Shown here: positions 36,920 through 45,518 of the stretch, in pieces
Position numbering within the stretch: position 1 is the stretch's first letter
How the letters are laid out: each line of letters starts with the position of its first letter
Origin: Flavihumibacter fluminis
Lineage (GTDB): Bacteria > Bacteroidota > Bacteroidia > Chitinophagales > Chitinophagaceae
Direction of reading: 5' to 3'
NCBI RefSeq assembly: GCF_021491375.1
Contig: NZ_JAKEVY010000007.1
Span: 62,001 to 126,000, forward strand
DNA length: 64,000 nucleotides
The notes under the pieces: model-generated
What the model saw: the letters and a program-made list of their open reading frames with translations, nothing else
What the model was told of the DNA's origin: nothing
The model's database searches: none
Translations under genes and position numbers: made by a program

Positions 36920-37825
36920 ATGATGCGGACCTGTCTTTTTTTATTCCTGATGTTTCTTATTACTGAAGGAACTGCTCAAACGTTTAGATTGGCTACATAC
37001 CGGTACGACACCAACAATCGGATTGCCAATCTTGAACCACTGGCAAATCATATCCAGAAAACAATAGGTATCCAGGTAGAGATCCACTCTTATCAGTCCG
37101 TTCCCGAGTTTATCAAAGCACTTCAAATGGGGGAAGTTGATCTTGGCTTTATCAATACGTTTGGCTATCTGTTACTTTCTGCTTCTGAAAAGAAACATCC
37201 TATGTGGGCTCCTGTTACCTGGGTTGTACCAAAAGATACCAGGGATATCTACAAGACTTCATTCATAGCCAGAACCCATTCAACTATCAACTGGAGCAAT
37301 CTAAAGGAAAAAACTGCTGAGATCAGACTTGCACTTGTTGCACCGGGCTCTACTTCCGGCAACCTGGTACCCCGATTGCTCCTGAATAGCCGGATGATTT
37401 CAAGTCCTGAGCAGGAATTCAAATCACTCCAGTATGCCGGAACACACAAAGCAGCTGTGGAAACAATAATAAATGGGAGCGCCGATCTGGCTGCGATGGG
37501 TCAGGATGCGTTTCTGGTGTACCAACAGGAGAATCCCGGTTATAAAAATGAGCTCCGGGAAATTGCTGTATCGCCTGAGATACCCCTTGGCCCGGCACTT
37601 GTAAATACCCGTCTTCCTGTTCTAGTTCAGGAAAAACTTGTTTCCTGTTTGTTAACCGTACACCAGGTTAATCCACTTGTAATTGAACAACTGAGAGCTG
37701 GCTGGACAGAAGCCAGAAAAGCCACTCATTTTGAAAGAATCAAACCCAACCATTACCAGCAATTATTGGAAGCATTCGGACCACCCGGTGCGGTATCGGG
37801 AATTTTGCTCCAGTTTGCCCAGTAG
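36920..37825 (+). CDS. PhnD-like periplasmic substrate-binding protein
   Basis: Predicted exported solute-binding protein of about 301 residues (phosphate/phosphite/phosphonate-binding, PhnD-like). Signal peptide to about residue 20 (ITEGTAQ). Family features include FRLATYRYDTNNRIANLEPLANHI, YQSVPEFIKALQMGEVDLGF, and LALVAPGSTSGNLVPRLLL. No ABC permease or ATPase gene is nearby, so it may work as a sensor or be orphaned. The start at 36920 or 36923 is preferred to TTG 36899. The 719-residue gene follows after 46 bases and may be co-transcribed. Confidence 0.85.
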   Translation: MMRTCLFLFLMFLITEGTAQTFRLATYRYDTNNRIANLEPLANHIQKTIGIQVEIHSYQSVPEFIKALQMGEVDLGFINTFGYLLLSASEKKHPMWAPVTWVVPKDTRDIYKTSFIARTHSTINWSNLKEKTAEIRLALVAPGSTSGNLVPRLLLNSRMISSPEQEFKSLQYAGTHKAAVETIINGSADLAAMGQDAFLVYQQENPGYKNELREIAVSPEIPLGPALVNTRLPVLVQEKLVSCLLTVHQVNPLVIEQLRAGWTEARKATHFERIKPNHYQQLLEAFGPPGAVSGILLQFAQ

Positions 37826-37871
37826 CAGGCAGTATGCATTTTTCAGCGTAACTTGAGGCTGAAATCTAAAC

Positions 37872-40031
37872 ATGAACCGTAGCGAGAGAATTTTACTATT
37901 TCTATGCTGTTTTTTTTCCATTACCCTGTCGGCCAATGCTCAGGCTAACCTGGCAGAGGCAAATGCATTGTTGGATGCTGAACAGATACAGTACAGGCAA
38001 TTTTTAAATCAGTTCAGAGGAGAGGAGGGGATCAGAATCCGCGTACGTGAATTTGCCTATTTTACCGTTGATAGTTTGCAGGCGGCTTTTTCCGAAAGAG
38101 AAGAAGTAAAACCCAAAGAACGGATTAATAGCATTACCAGTCTCCGGTATTTTTTACAAACACTTCGGGCAAGTCTTCAGCAACAGCAATATGATGTGTA
38201 CGATATCCCATATGCCCTGGAAAAATTTCCGCAAATAGCAAATGCAGTAGTGAATGACCTTCCTCTGCAGGAAATTATGGCAGGTTTTGGAGCCAAAAGA
38301 ACCCAATTGATGGCTGATGCTTTTCGGTTATACCCGGTGGGAAAACGACTTCAGCAATTGGCTGATGTAAGGAGGGTGGCAGTTGGAGTAGAGAATCTTT
38401 TTCCATTTCTGGAGAGGAGACCCGACTTTCCTTATAAAGACACAGCTCTTGTATTCATTGCGGAACGAATTCCCGTAAAACTTATTCAATATATCAATCA
38501 ACAGCAAACGCCCCTCGCTGCCTATATCCGGGGCTCCTCCCACCCGCTGATTCAGGAGTTGGTAAATATGGCCGGTAATCGTAATGTAGGGGAGCTGGCT
38601 CATTTTGCATCCGGACTTGTTGAAAAAAAGTATACAGCAGACAGCCTGCTAACACTTAGGAGTTCTAACGTTAATGGTTATTACCAAACATTGGTGGATG
38701 CGATTCAGGAAATGCGCAGAACAAAACCTGCCGGCTCCTCTGTCGGAATGCAGCCTGCACTCCGCACTGCACTACACGATAAGGCCATGGCTTTTTACAT
38801 CAAGCCAATCAATGATCTGCATGAGAATGGTCAGGCTACAAGATTTGCGAGTATTCAGCCGTTACGCACTATTGATTTGTATTATCTGATTACCACCGGT
38901 GAAGATGAATTGTATACTTCCAGTTTTCTGGGAATCTACAAACGTATGATGCAACAGGTTCCGGCAGGACGGTCAGATAGCCTCATGGAAATGGTGGCCT
39001 ATGACCAGTTCAGAAAATTTATCAGAATCTGCTCCCATTATAACGTGCTGGGAGATTACCTCGCAAATATGCCTGAAACAGAGCGGAAACTTCTCTTATC
39101 GCGATTTGTCTCCGGCATTGAGGCAGATCGTGAAAGCGGTCTGGAAGAAGCGATGGATGTGGCAGATGCATTTATCAGTTTATCATCGGATTCACTTGCT
39201 AATACGATCGTGGGAGAACTGTTGGAGGAAAACCTGCAGCGATGCAGGAACACAGATAATTTTTACGGAATTCGTCTTTACAAAATTCTGGACCAGATTT
39301 ACCAGGTTGCAAACAATCCTGCTTCCAGGCAGGAACTATTTGCCCGGTTAGGTAATTATGAGTTGCTTTCACTGAAATCGATTATGGGTTCAGACCAGGT
39401 GATTCATCAGCTTGTTTTATTTTATGGAGATGAAGACGGTAAGGCTAGTTTTTCTAATTTTTTACAACTGTTCCGGGACACATCCGTTTGGGAAATTGCA
39501 AGACTACCTAAATGGATAGAAATCTGTTCTAAAAAATCCATGCAGCCGGTTAATATATATGCTAATCTTCCCCTTGATCACACTTTTCGGGAGGATGAGA
39601 AGGCTCAGCAACAATTGCTCGAATACCTGACCCGTCAAAATATTAAACCAGGGATCATCATTCACCGGGGCCATAGTTATCACCTGCCTACCACTTTGGG
39701 ATACCTTCAACCTTATATGAAACTCGCTATTCTGGGATCCTGTGGCGGGTATAAAAATCTTTTGACAGTGGCTGGAAAAAGTCCTGAGGCCCAGATCGTA
39801 GCTACTAAGCAAATTGGTTCCAAACTGATTAATGACCCTATGATCCAGGAGTTGAATGCGCTTTTATTGCAGGAACAGGACATATATTGGCCGGATTTCT
39901 GGAGCAGGTTAAACGATCAGTTCAGCAAATCGGAAGCAACCCGCAATCTGTTTGCTGAATATGTTCCGCCATACAGAAATCTGAGTCTGTTTGTGATTCG
40001 GCTCTTCAATGACGACGCAGCAGTATTATAA
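37872..40031 (+). CDS. exported protein with possible caspase-like His/Cys C-terminus
   Basis: 719-residue exported protein (signal peptide about 1-24, LSANAQA). The first 500 residues are helical without a recognised domain. The C-terminal 150 residues contain IIIHRGHSYHLPTTLGY (His598, His601) and, 23 residues after His601, LAILGSCGGYKNLL (Cys624), then INDPMIQELNALL. A His followed by Cys in hydrophobic strand-loop contexts resembles clan CD proteases (caspase, CHAT, C25), which is inference only. The last six bases overlap the convergent ArsC-like gene. No family name known to me. Confidence 0.7.
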   Translation: MNRSERILLFLCCFFSITLSANAQANLAEANALLDAEQIQYRQFLNQFRGEEGIRIRVREFAYFTVDSLQAAFSEREEVKPKERINSITSLRYFLQTLRASLQQQQYDVYDIPYALEKFPQIANAVVNDLPLQEIMAGFGAKRTQLMADAFRLYPVGKRLQQLADVRRVAVGVENLFPFLERRPDFPYKDTALVFIAERIPVKLIQYINQQQTPLAAYIRGSSHPLIQELVNMAGNRNVGELAHFASGLVEKKYTADSLLTLRSSNVNGYYQTLVDAIQEMRRTKPAGSSVGMQPALRTALHDKAMAFYIKPINDLHENGQATRFASIQPLRTIDLYYLITTGEDELYTSSFLGIYKRMMQQVPAGRSDSLMEMVAYDQFRKFIRICSHYNVLGDYLANMPETERKLLLSRFVSGIEADRESGLEEAMDVADAFISLSSDSLANTIVGELLEENLQRCRNTDNFYGIRLYKILDQIYQVANNPASRQELFARLGNYELLSLKSIMGSDQVIHQLVLFYGDEDGKASFSNFLQLFRDTSVWEIARLPKWIEICSKKSMQPVNIYANLPLDHTFREDEKAQQQLLEYLTRQNIKPGIIIHRGHSYHLPTTLGYLQPYMKLAILGSCGGYKNLLTVAGKSPEAQIVATKQIGSKLINDPMIQELNALLLQEQDIYWPDFWSRLNDQFSKSEATRNLFAEYVPPYRNLSLFVIRLFNDDAAVL

Positions 40032-40376
40032 TGCTTTCTTCAGCGCTTCCACTACCGCCTTGGTATTGCCAATGAAAATTTGATTTCCAACAATCGCAAC
40101 CGGACGTTTGAGAAAGGTGTATTCTTCCAGTAGGAGTCGGCGGTAATCTTTTTCAGTCAGCGTTTGTTCATGTAGTCCCATACTTCTGTATTTCAATGCA
40201 CGCCTGCTAAACAACGCTTCATAACTGCCGGCAAGTTCTTTCATCTGGTCCAGCTGGTCTGGGGTGATTGGTTCCGTTTTGATTTCTTGCAGTTGAACTT
40301 GCTTTTTTTCTGCACCTACTTCTTTTAGGATTTTCTGGCAGGTGTCACAATTTCCCAGGTGATAAATCTTTTTCAT
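40026..40376 (-). CDS. ArsC/Spx-like thioredoxin-fold protein
   Basis: 116-residue member of the arsenate reductase (ArsC/Spx/YffB) family. The N-terminus has LGNCDTCQKI with a CxxC (Cys10, Cys13), and the C-terminal half holds LKRPVAIVGNQIFIGN, matching the family's RP(I/V) loop. It could be an arsenate reductase or an Spx-type regulator; no ars operon or other metal genes are near. The family assignment is firm, the reaction is not. Its end overlaps the 719-residue gene by six bases. Confidence 0.85.
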   Translation of the reverse strand: MKKIYHLGNCDTCQKILKEVGAEKKQVQLQEIKTEPITPDQLDQMKELAGSYEALFSRRALKYRSMGLHEQTLTEKDYRRLLLEEYTFLKRPVAIVGNQIFIGNTKAVVEALKKAL

Positions 40377-40458
40377 ATGCTTCTAAACTGCAAATTAACA
40401 GCATGCGATCCATTTTGTTGATTCGGGATCGATCTCTACCTTTCAGGAAATTATTTCC

Positions 40459-40881
40459 ATGAAACTCCTGCTTAGTATTGTATTGATTGGGTTTTCAATT
40501 GGCAGTTTTGCCCAACATACTGATGAGTTGGCAATCCGTAACGTATTATCCGCTCAGGAAGCCGCCTGGAATAAAGGCGATATTGATGCTTTCATGGATG
40601 GTTACTGGAACTCCGATTCCCTGCTTTTTATCGGAGCAAGCGGGGTTACCTATGGTCATGCCAACACCCTTCGCCGATATAAAACCAATTATAATTCCCA
40701 GGCAAAAATGGGCAGGTTGAAATTTGATCTCCTTCATTTTCTCCCGTTGGCTCCAGATTATTGGATGATAGTTGGCAAATGGCAGCTTACCCGCGATGCC
40801 GGTGATGTTGGTGGACATTTCACGCTGCTGTTCAAAAAAATAAATGGGAAATGGGTGATTGTTTCAGATCATACAAGTTGA
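40459..40881 (+). CDS. DUF4440/SnoaL-like exported protein
   Basis: 140-residue protein with a signal peptide (about 1-18, GSFAQ). The mature part has the NTF2/SnoaL-like DUF4440 pattern: IRNVLSAQEAAWNKGDIDAF near the start and HFTLLFKKINGKWVIVSDHTS at the end. Such proteins form a cone-shaped pocket; the ligand is unknown. A near-match promoter (TTG ... TACCTTTC) lies about 30 bases upstream. It ends directly against the convergent outer membrane protein gene. Confidence 0.85.
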   Translation: MKLLLSIVLIGFSIGSFAQHTDELAIRNVLSAQEAAWNKGDIDAFMDGYWNSDSLLFIGASGVTYGHANTLRRYKTNYNSQAKMGRLKFDLLHFLPLAPDYWMIVGKWQLTRDAGDVGGHFTLLFKKINGKWVIVSDHTS

Positions 40882-43302
40882 TTAGCCACCAGCCCGAACA
40901 CGATTCTGTTCTTCGCTTGAACCACTGTTTTTTCTCCTGGATTCACCCAATTGCTTGCCAAAGCGCCAGTTGAAGCTGATTGTTGCGACCCTGCTGTCCC
41001 TGCTTTGATTGAATCTCTCCCGTACATTTTGATAACGGATATCTCCCTGAATCTGTTGAGTGAAAAAGATATCTCTCATATTCAGGCGGATGGTGCCCTT
41101 GCCTTTCAGGACCTGTTTGCCAATACCTGCTGCAACCTGGCCAAAGCCATAAATGGTGAATTGCGCATCCCTGCTTTTTGCATTGTAAAACCCGGATAAT
41201 TCCGCGGACCATCCTTTTCCGAACTTAAACTGATTGTTGATATTCCCGTTGCCGCTGAACATTTCACTGTTGAAATCACTATTCATCCCAACGCCGCTAA
41301 CCTTCTGATAGGTGCCGGTAAGATTAATGGTAGCAGACCACCATTTTGCTGGCTTAAGCTGTGCTGTCATACTCAGGTTCAGGTTTTTCATGTTGGCGAG
41401 ATTGCCTTCCGTCAGAATCGTTACCCTGCCTTCAGTTTTAAAGATTTGTGAGAAATATTGTTTGGTATCGCCATACTCTAATGAGGTGGTCAGCCAACCC
41501 TTATAGGTATGCGAAAACTGAAAATTCCAGGTAAACTGCGGCTGTATATAAGGGTTACCTACCTGGTAAGTGTATTCATTGATAAAGAAAAGGAAGGGAT
41601 TTAGCTGCTGATAGGCTGGACGATTGATTCTTCTTCCGGTTTGAATTGTAAAAGTATGATTGGAATCTAATTCGTGTGTCAGGTAAATGCTTGGAAAAAG
41701 ACTGGCATAATTGCGCCGGAAACTGGAGTCGTTCTTTTCCGGATTTCCCAGCTGGTTGCCTGTATAACTGGTCTGTTCAAACCGGAGGCCACCTTGTGCT
41801 GACCATTTTCCGAATTTTTTATTTGTATTCAGGTAGCCTGCATAAATCGATTCTTCATAGAGGAAATGATTGGTTTTGCCATAATCCGGTATCCAGCTGC
41901 TGCCAGCAGAATTAAAATAATTGGCCTGGTTATTAGTTTTGACCCTGCTTGATTTAAGTCCGGCTTCCACCTTCCACTCGCCTTTCAGGGTGGTGTTATA
42001 ATCAGCTTTGGCAGTATAAATTGAAATGGAAGCGGGTAAATCTCCTTTCAGGTATCCATCGCTGACAAGTGTTTCATCTGCCAGTGTAATAGTATTATGA
42101 AAAAGCTGATTATTGGTCATATCATAATGCATATAATCCAGGTCAGCGGTCAGTTCCGAGTTTTTGTTGATAGTATGTCGCAGATTCAGATTTAAAGTTC
42201 CATTGATCCATTTATTGGAGTTTTTACTGGTAGTTTGTACCGTTGAATCTGTAATGCGATCGGTATCCATTAGATATCCGGTACTTAGGCTGTTGTATTT
42301 CCGGGGAGATATAAAACCGGTGCCTGTAATCCCGATAGTTGTTTTTTTATTCAGGTTATAATCAATCCCTGCCTTCAGCGAATTGTTATCTCCCCGCATG
42401 CGTAACATAGTTGGCTGATCAAAATACCCGGTAGCTTTTCCAGCTGCATCCAGATAGGTTCGTTTGATGTACAGGTTATTGAAATTCTTATTGGAATTTT
42501 GACTGTAATTCAGAAACAGGTTAAACTTTTCGTTACGATAATTGAGGTTCAGCCCGTTATTGGTTTTGAAGTAAGCACCCTGACCATAAGAGAGGTTAAG
42601 GCTGCCATTCCATCCCCGTTGTTTATTCTTTTTAGTTTTGATATTAATGATGCCAGAGTTGCCTGCTGCATCGTATTTAGCAGGGGGATTCGTCATAATT
42701 TCAATCTGATCCAGTTGGTTGGCCATCATATTATTGAGCAGGTTTACCAGGTCGGCACCAGTCAGATAACTGGGCTTGCCATCAATCAGCACAAGCACAC
42801 CCTGTCTGCCTTTGAGACTTATATTTCCATCCCTGTCTACTGAAATACCGGGTGACTTTTCCAATACTTCCATGGCGGTTGCCCCGGCATTGGAAATGCC
42901 TGCATCCACATTTACGATGGTTCTGTCAGGTTTCACCTCAATCATCCGTTTACTGGCAGTAACTGTAACAGCTTTTAATTCATCAGAACTTTTGGAAAGA
43001 GGAACTGCTTTCAGGTCATAGGTCTCATTTTCAGTTTTCAGCGCAAACGCGGTGGTATAATACGTTTGATATCCTACCGCTGACACCTGTAACAAATATT
43101 CACCTATGTTTACCTGTTCCAATTCGAATATCCCTGAGGCTCCGGCTACTGCCAGTTTCACAAGGCTGGAGTCTGATGCTTTCAACAGGCTAATCGTGGC
43201 TCCTTCCACAGCCTGACCCTTCACCTTTCCGGTTTGTTGGGCAGTTGCTGATAAGTGATTCATCAGTATGAGTAAAACCAGTATAGAAAATCGATACAGC
43301 AT
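40882..43302 (-). CDS. outer membrane beta-barrel protein, TonB-receptor-like
   Basis: 806-residue outer membrane protein of the OMP_b-brl_3 group. Signal peptide (about 1-22, SATAQ), a carboxypeptidase-regulatory-like N-terminal domain (KVKGQAVEGATISLLK ... SAVGYQTYY), a plug domain (VTASKRMIEVKPDRTIVNVD ... GVLVLIDGKPSYL ... NPPAKYDAAGNSGIINIKTKK) and a long beta-barrel with many Tyr/Asn-rich strands. This group is TonB-dependent-receptor-like but lacks an obvious TonB box here. No SusD partner is adjacent. The sigma factor gene is divergent, so regulation of this gene by it is a guess. Confidence 0.88.
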   Translation of the reverse strand: MLYRFSILVLLILMNHLSATAQQTGKVKGQAVEGATISLLKASDSSLVKLAVAGASGIFELEQVNIGEYLLQVSAVGYQTYYTTAFALKTENETYDLKAVPLSKSSDELKAVTVTASKRMIEVKPDRTIVNVDAGISNAGATAMEVLEKSPGISVDRDGNISLKGRQGVLVLIDGKPSYLTGADLVNLLNNMMANQLDQIEIMTNPPAKYDAAGNSGIINIKTKKNKQRGWNGSLNLSYGQGAYFKTNNGLNLNYRNEKFNLFLNYSQNSNKNFNNLYIKRTYLDAAGKATGYFDQPTMLRMRGDNNSLKAGIDYNLNKKTTIGITGTGFISPRKYNSLSTGYLMDTDRITDSTVQTTSKNSNKWINGTLNLNLRHTINKNSELTADLDYMHYDMTNNQLFHNTITLADETLVSDGYLKGDLPASISIYTAKADYNTTLKGEWKVEAGLKSSRVKTNNQANYFNSAGSSWIPDYGKTNHFLYEESIYAGYLNTNKKFGKWSAQGGLRFEQTSYTGNQLGNPEKNDSSFRRNYASLFPSIYLTHELDSNHTFTIQTGRRINRPAYQQLNPFLFFINEYTYQVGNPYIQPQFTWNFQFSHTYKGWLTTSLEYGDTKQYFSQIFKTEGRVTILTEGNLANMKNLNLSMTAQLKPAKWWSATINLTGTYQKVSGVGMNSDFNSEMFSGNGNINNQFKFGKGWSAELSGFYNAKSRDAQFTIYGFGQVAAGIGKQVLKGKGTIRLNMRDIFFTQQIQGDIRYQNVRERFNQSRDSRVATISFNWRFGKQLGESRRKNSGSSEEQNRVRAGG

Positions 43303-43478
43303 GTCAGGTTATTTGAAAACAAAATTTCAAATCCCTGGTGGTTACAAAAACCTAATTAGGATAACGGGTCAATAATTCCTGTCAATGCACGAGCGGTGAA
43401 AATCAAGTATGAAAGGCTTCGTATTTCATGAAAAAAAGTTTGCCGGGAATGTAATTTCCGGGAGAGATTTGATACCAA

Positions 43479-43991
43479 TTGAAAATAGCTGACATATACA
43501 GCACTATGGAGGAGGAGTTTTTTTTATCAGAGATCAGGGCAAACCAGGGGATTATCTACAAGGTAGTATCTCTTTATGCTGCAGACCCCGAGGAGAAAAA
43601 GGATCTCTACCAGGAAATCCTGCTCCAATGTTGGAAGGGCCGGTTGCAATTCCGGGGGGATGCCAAATTCAGTACCTGGCTCTACAGGATTAGTTTGAAT
43701 ACGGTACTTACCAGTAACCGTAAGAAGACTATGATTGAATACAAAGAAGTACTGCCTGAATCAGGCCAACTACCTCCCATTCAATTTGAACAGGAAAATT
43801 CCAGGGCACTTCAGGAGGCCATTCGTCAGCTTACCGATTCTGACAGGGCTATCATTTTACTTCACCTGGAGGGCTATTCGAACCAGGAAATAGCAGACTG
43901 GATGGGGATCTCTTCCAATAGCCTGGCCGTTAAACTGTATAGAATCCGTCAACGATTAACGAACCTCTTAAATGCACCGCATCATGACTGA
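43479..43991 (+). CDS. RNA polymerase sigma-70 family factor, ECF type
   Basis: Sigma factor of 170 residues (161 if it starts at ATG 43506). Region 2 is seen in YAADPEEKKDLYQEILLQCW and FSTWLYRISLNTVL, region 4 in LTDSDRAIILLHLEGYSNQEIADWMGISSNSLAVKLYRIRQRL. The frame opens at TTG 43479; both starts are plausible. The next gene overlaps it by eight bases and encodes a four-helix membrane protein, the usual place of an anti-sigma factor, though that protein lacks a known anti-sigma domain. Confidence 0.93.
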   Translation: MKIADIYSTMEEEFFLSEIRANQGIIYKVVSLYAADPEEKKDLYQEILLQCWKGRLQFRGDAKFSTWLYRISLNTVLTSNRKKTMIEYKEVLPESGQLPPIQFEQENSRALQEAIRQLTDSDRAIILLHLEGYSNQEIADWMGISSNSLAVKLYRIRQRLTNLLNAPHHD

Positions 43992-44595
43992 ACAAACCAA
44001 ATGGCAGGATTGGAATCCGGAAGATGCGGATCTGTCCCGGCTCCTTAAGCCAGGAAGGATTCAGCGAATACAGCCTGGCCACCCCTTGATGAAGCTAAAA
44101 AAAGCCTTACTTATGAATATGATATGGGGTGTCCTGATCTTTTTGTTTTATATATATATCATTATTGTTTTTCCTTATTGGCCGATACTAATTACTATAG
44201 TTATTACCATGGCTTTTACAGCTTATGTATTGTTTAAAGCATGGAAACTGTACGCTTCCATTCAAACCACAGTTTCCGCCACAAGGCCGGTTTTGGAGGA
44301 ATTGCGTATGCATCATCGGGAAATCTCAGACTGGGGTCGTGTTCAACAAAAACTAGGTTTGCTGGTATATCCGTTTGCAGCTGCCGGTGGTTACCTGAGC
44401 GGTGGAATTCTTGGTTCGGGTAAAACGATTGAAGAACTGATGACGAAGCCGATTTTTGTTTATGCCCTGCCTGTTACCATGCTGGTATTGATTCCTATCT
44501 GTTACTGGCTGGCAAAATGGATGTTCAATAAGTCCTTTGGGAAACACCTTCGTTCATTGGAGGGGATTATCCATTCGCTGGAAGTGGACAATTAG
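43984..44595 (+). CDS. four-helix membrane protein, possible anti-sigma partner
   Basis: About 203 residues (207 if counted from ATG 43972). A polar cytoplasmic N-terminus of about 45 residues (EDADLSRLLKPGRIQRIQPG) is followed by helices at about 45-65, 68-88, and, after a loop of about 65 residues, 125-150 and 160-180. No zinc anti-sigma or FecR domain is visible. Position and eight-base overlap with the sigma factor gene suggest a co-regulator that holds the sigma factor at the membrane; this is inference from context. Confidence 0.65.
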   Translation: MTEQTKWQDWNPEDADLSRLLKPGRIQRIQPGHPLMKLKKALLMNMIWGVLIFLFYIYIIIVFPYWPILITIVITMAFTAYVLFKAWKLYASIQTTVSATRPVLEELRMHHREISDWGRVQQKLGLLVYPFAAAGGYLSGGILGSGKTIEELMTKPIFVYALPVTMLVLIPICYWLAKWMFNKSFGKHLRSLEGIIHSLEVDN

Positions 44596-44624
44596 TAGTA
44601 AATTCTCTTTTCAAATACCAAGCT

Positions 44625-45479
44625 ATGGATCAGAGAATTATCCAGTTGTATGATGAATATACGCATCGCCCGCTTTCCCGTGAACAGTTTCTGAAAGGCC
44701 TGATAGCACTTACCGGAAGCGTTGCAGCAGCCCATACTATTCTTCCTTTGCTGGAAGGAAATTACAGGGCAGCTGAGACGATAGCAGAAAATGAACTGTA
44801 TACAGAGCGGGTTGAATATCCGAGTCCATTTGGTACTATGAAAGCATACCTGGCAAAGCCTAAAAAAGGCGCAAAATTTCCTGCTGTTATTGTTATTCAC
44901 GAGAACCGTGGATTGAATGCACATATTGAAGATGTAGCCAGAAGGGCAGCTGCAGCAGGCTATCTTGCGTTGGCACCGGATGGTTTGTCGACTTTAGGCG
45001 GCACTCCTGCTGATGAAGATGAAGCTCGCCAGTTGTTTTCAAAATTAAATGCAGAAGAAAATACCGCCCGGTTTGGTGCAGCAGTTCCCTATTTACATAA
45101 ACGTGATGATTGTACCGGCAGGGTGGGAGCGGTTGGTTTTTGCTGGGGTGGCGCGATGGCAAACCAACTTGCGGTCACCGTGCCTGAATTGAATGCTGCT
45201 GTCGCTTTTTATGGAAGGCAACCTGCTGCTGCGCAGGTTTCGGCCATAAAAGCTGCTGTTCAGTTGCATTACGCAGAGCTTGATGAACGAGTGAATGCAG
45301 GTATGGCCGACTATGAAACTGCATTAAAAGCGAATAATATCCGCTATGAGTTGTATCTCTACAAAGGCACACAGCATGCTTTTCACAACGATACTTCCTC
45401 AGCCAGGTACAATAAAGAAGCTGCTACACTTGCCTGGTCTAGAACACTGGCTTTTTTTGAAAAATACCTGCGTTCCTGA
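44625..45479 (+). CDS. dienelactone hydrolase family protein
   Basis: Alpha/beta hydrolase of 284 residues in the dienelactone hydrolase family. The catalytic Cys lies in GAVGFCWGGAM, a candidate acidic residue in HYAELDERVN and the His in KGTQHAFHND. The oxyanion region reads VIVIHENRGLN. The N-terminus (SREQFLKGLIALTGSVAAAHTI) is hydrophobic and could be a Tat-less signal or anchor, as in carboxymethylenebutenolidase-like proteins of Bacteroidota. Substrate not visible. It follows the membrane gene after 29 bases and might share its transcript. Confidence 0.88.
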   Translation: MDQRIIQLYDEYTHRPLSREQFLKGLIALTGSVAAAHTILPLLEGNYRAAETIAENELYTERVEYPSPFGTMKAYLAKPKKGAKFPAVIVIHENRGLNAHIEDVARRAAAAGYLALAPDGLSTLGGTPADEDEARQLFSKLNAEENTARFGAAVPYLHKRDDCTGRVGAVGFCWGGAMANQLAVTVPELNAAVAFYGRQPAAAQVSAIKAAVQLHYAELDERVNAGMADYETALKANNIRYELYLYKGTQHAFHNDTSSARYNKEAATLAWSRTLAFFEKYLRS

Positions 45480-45518
45480 TTTGGCAATTCAATAGCAGCT
45501 TCTGTTAAGAAGTCGTTT

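Noticed and set aside
38328-38603. 91-codon frame on the opposite strand of the 719-residue gene
   Set aside because: Shadow frame without start signal, domain or signal peptide.
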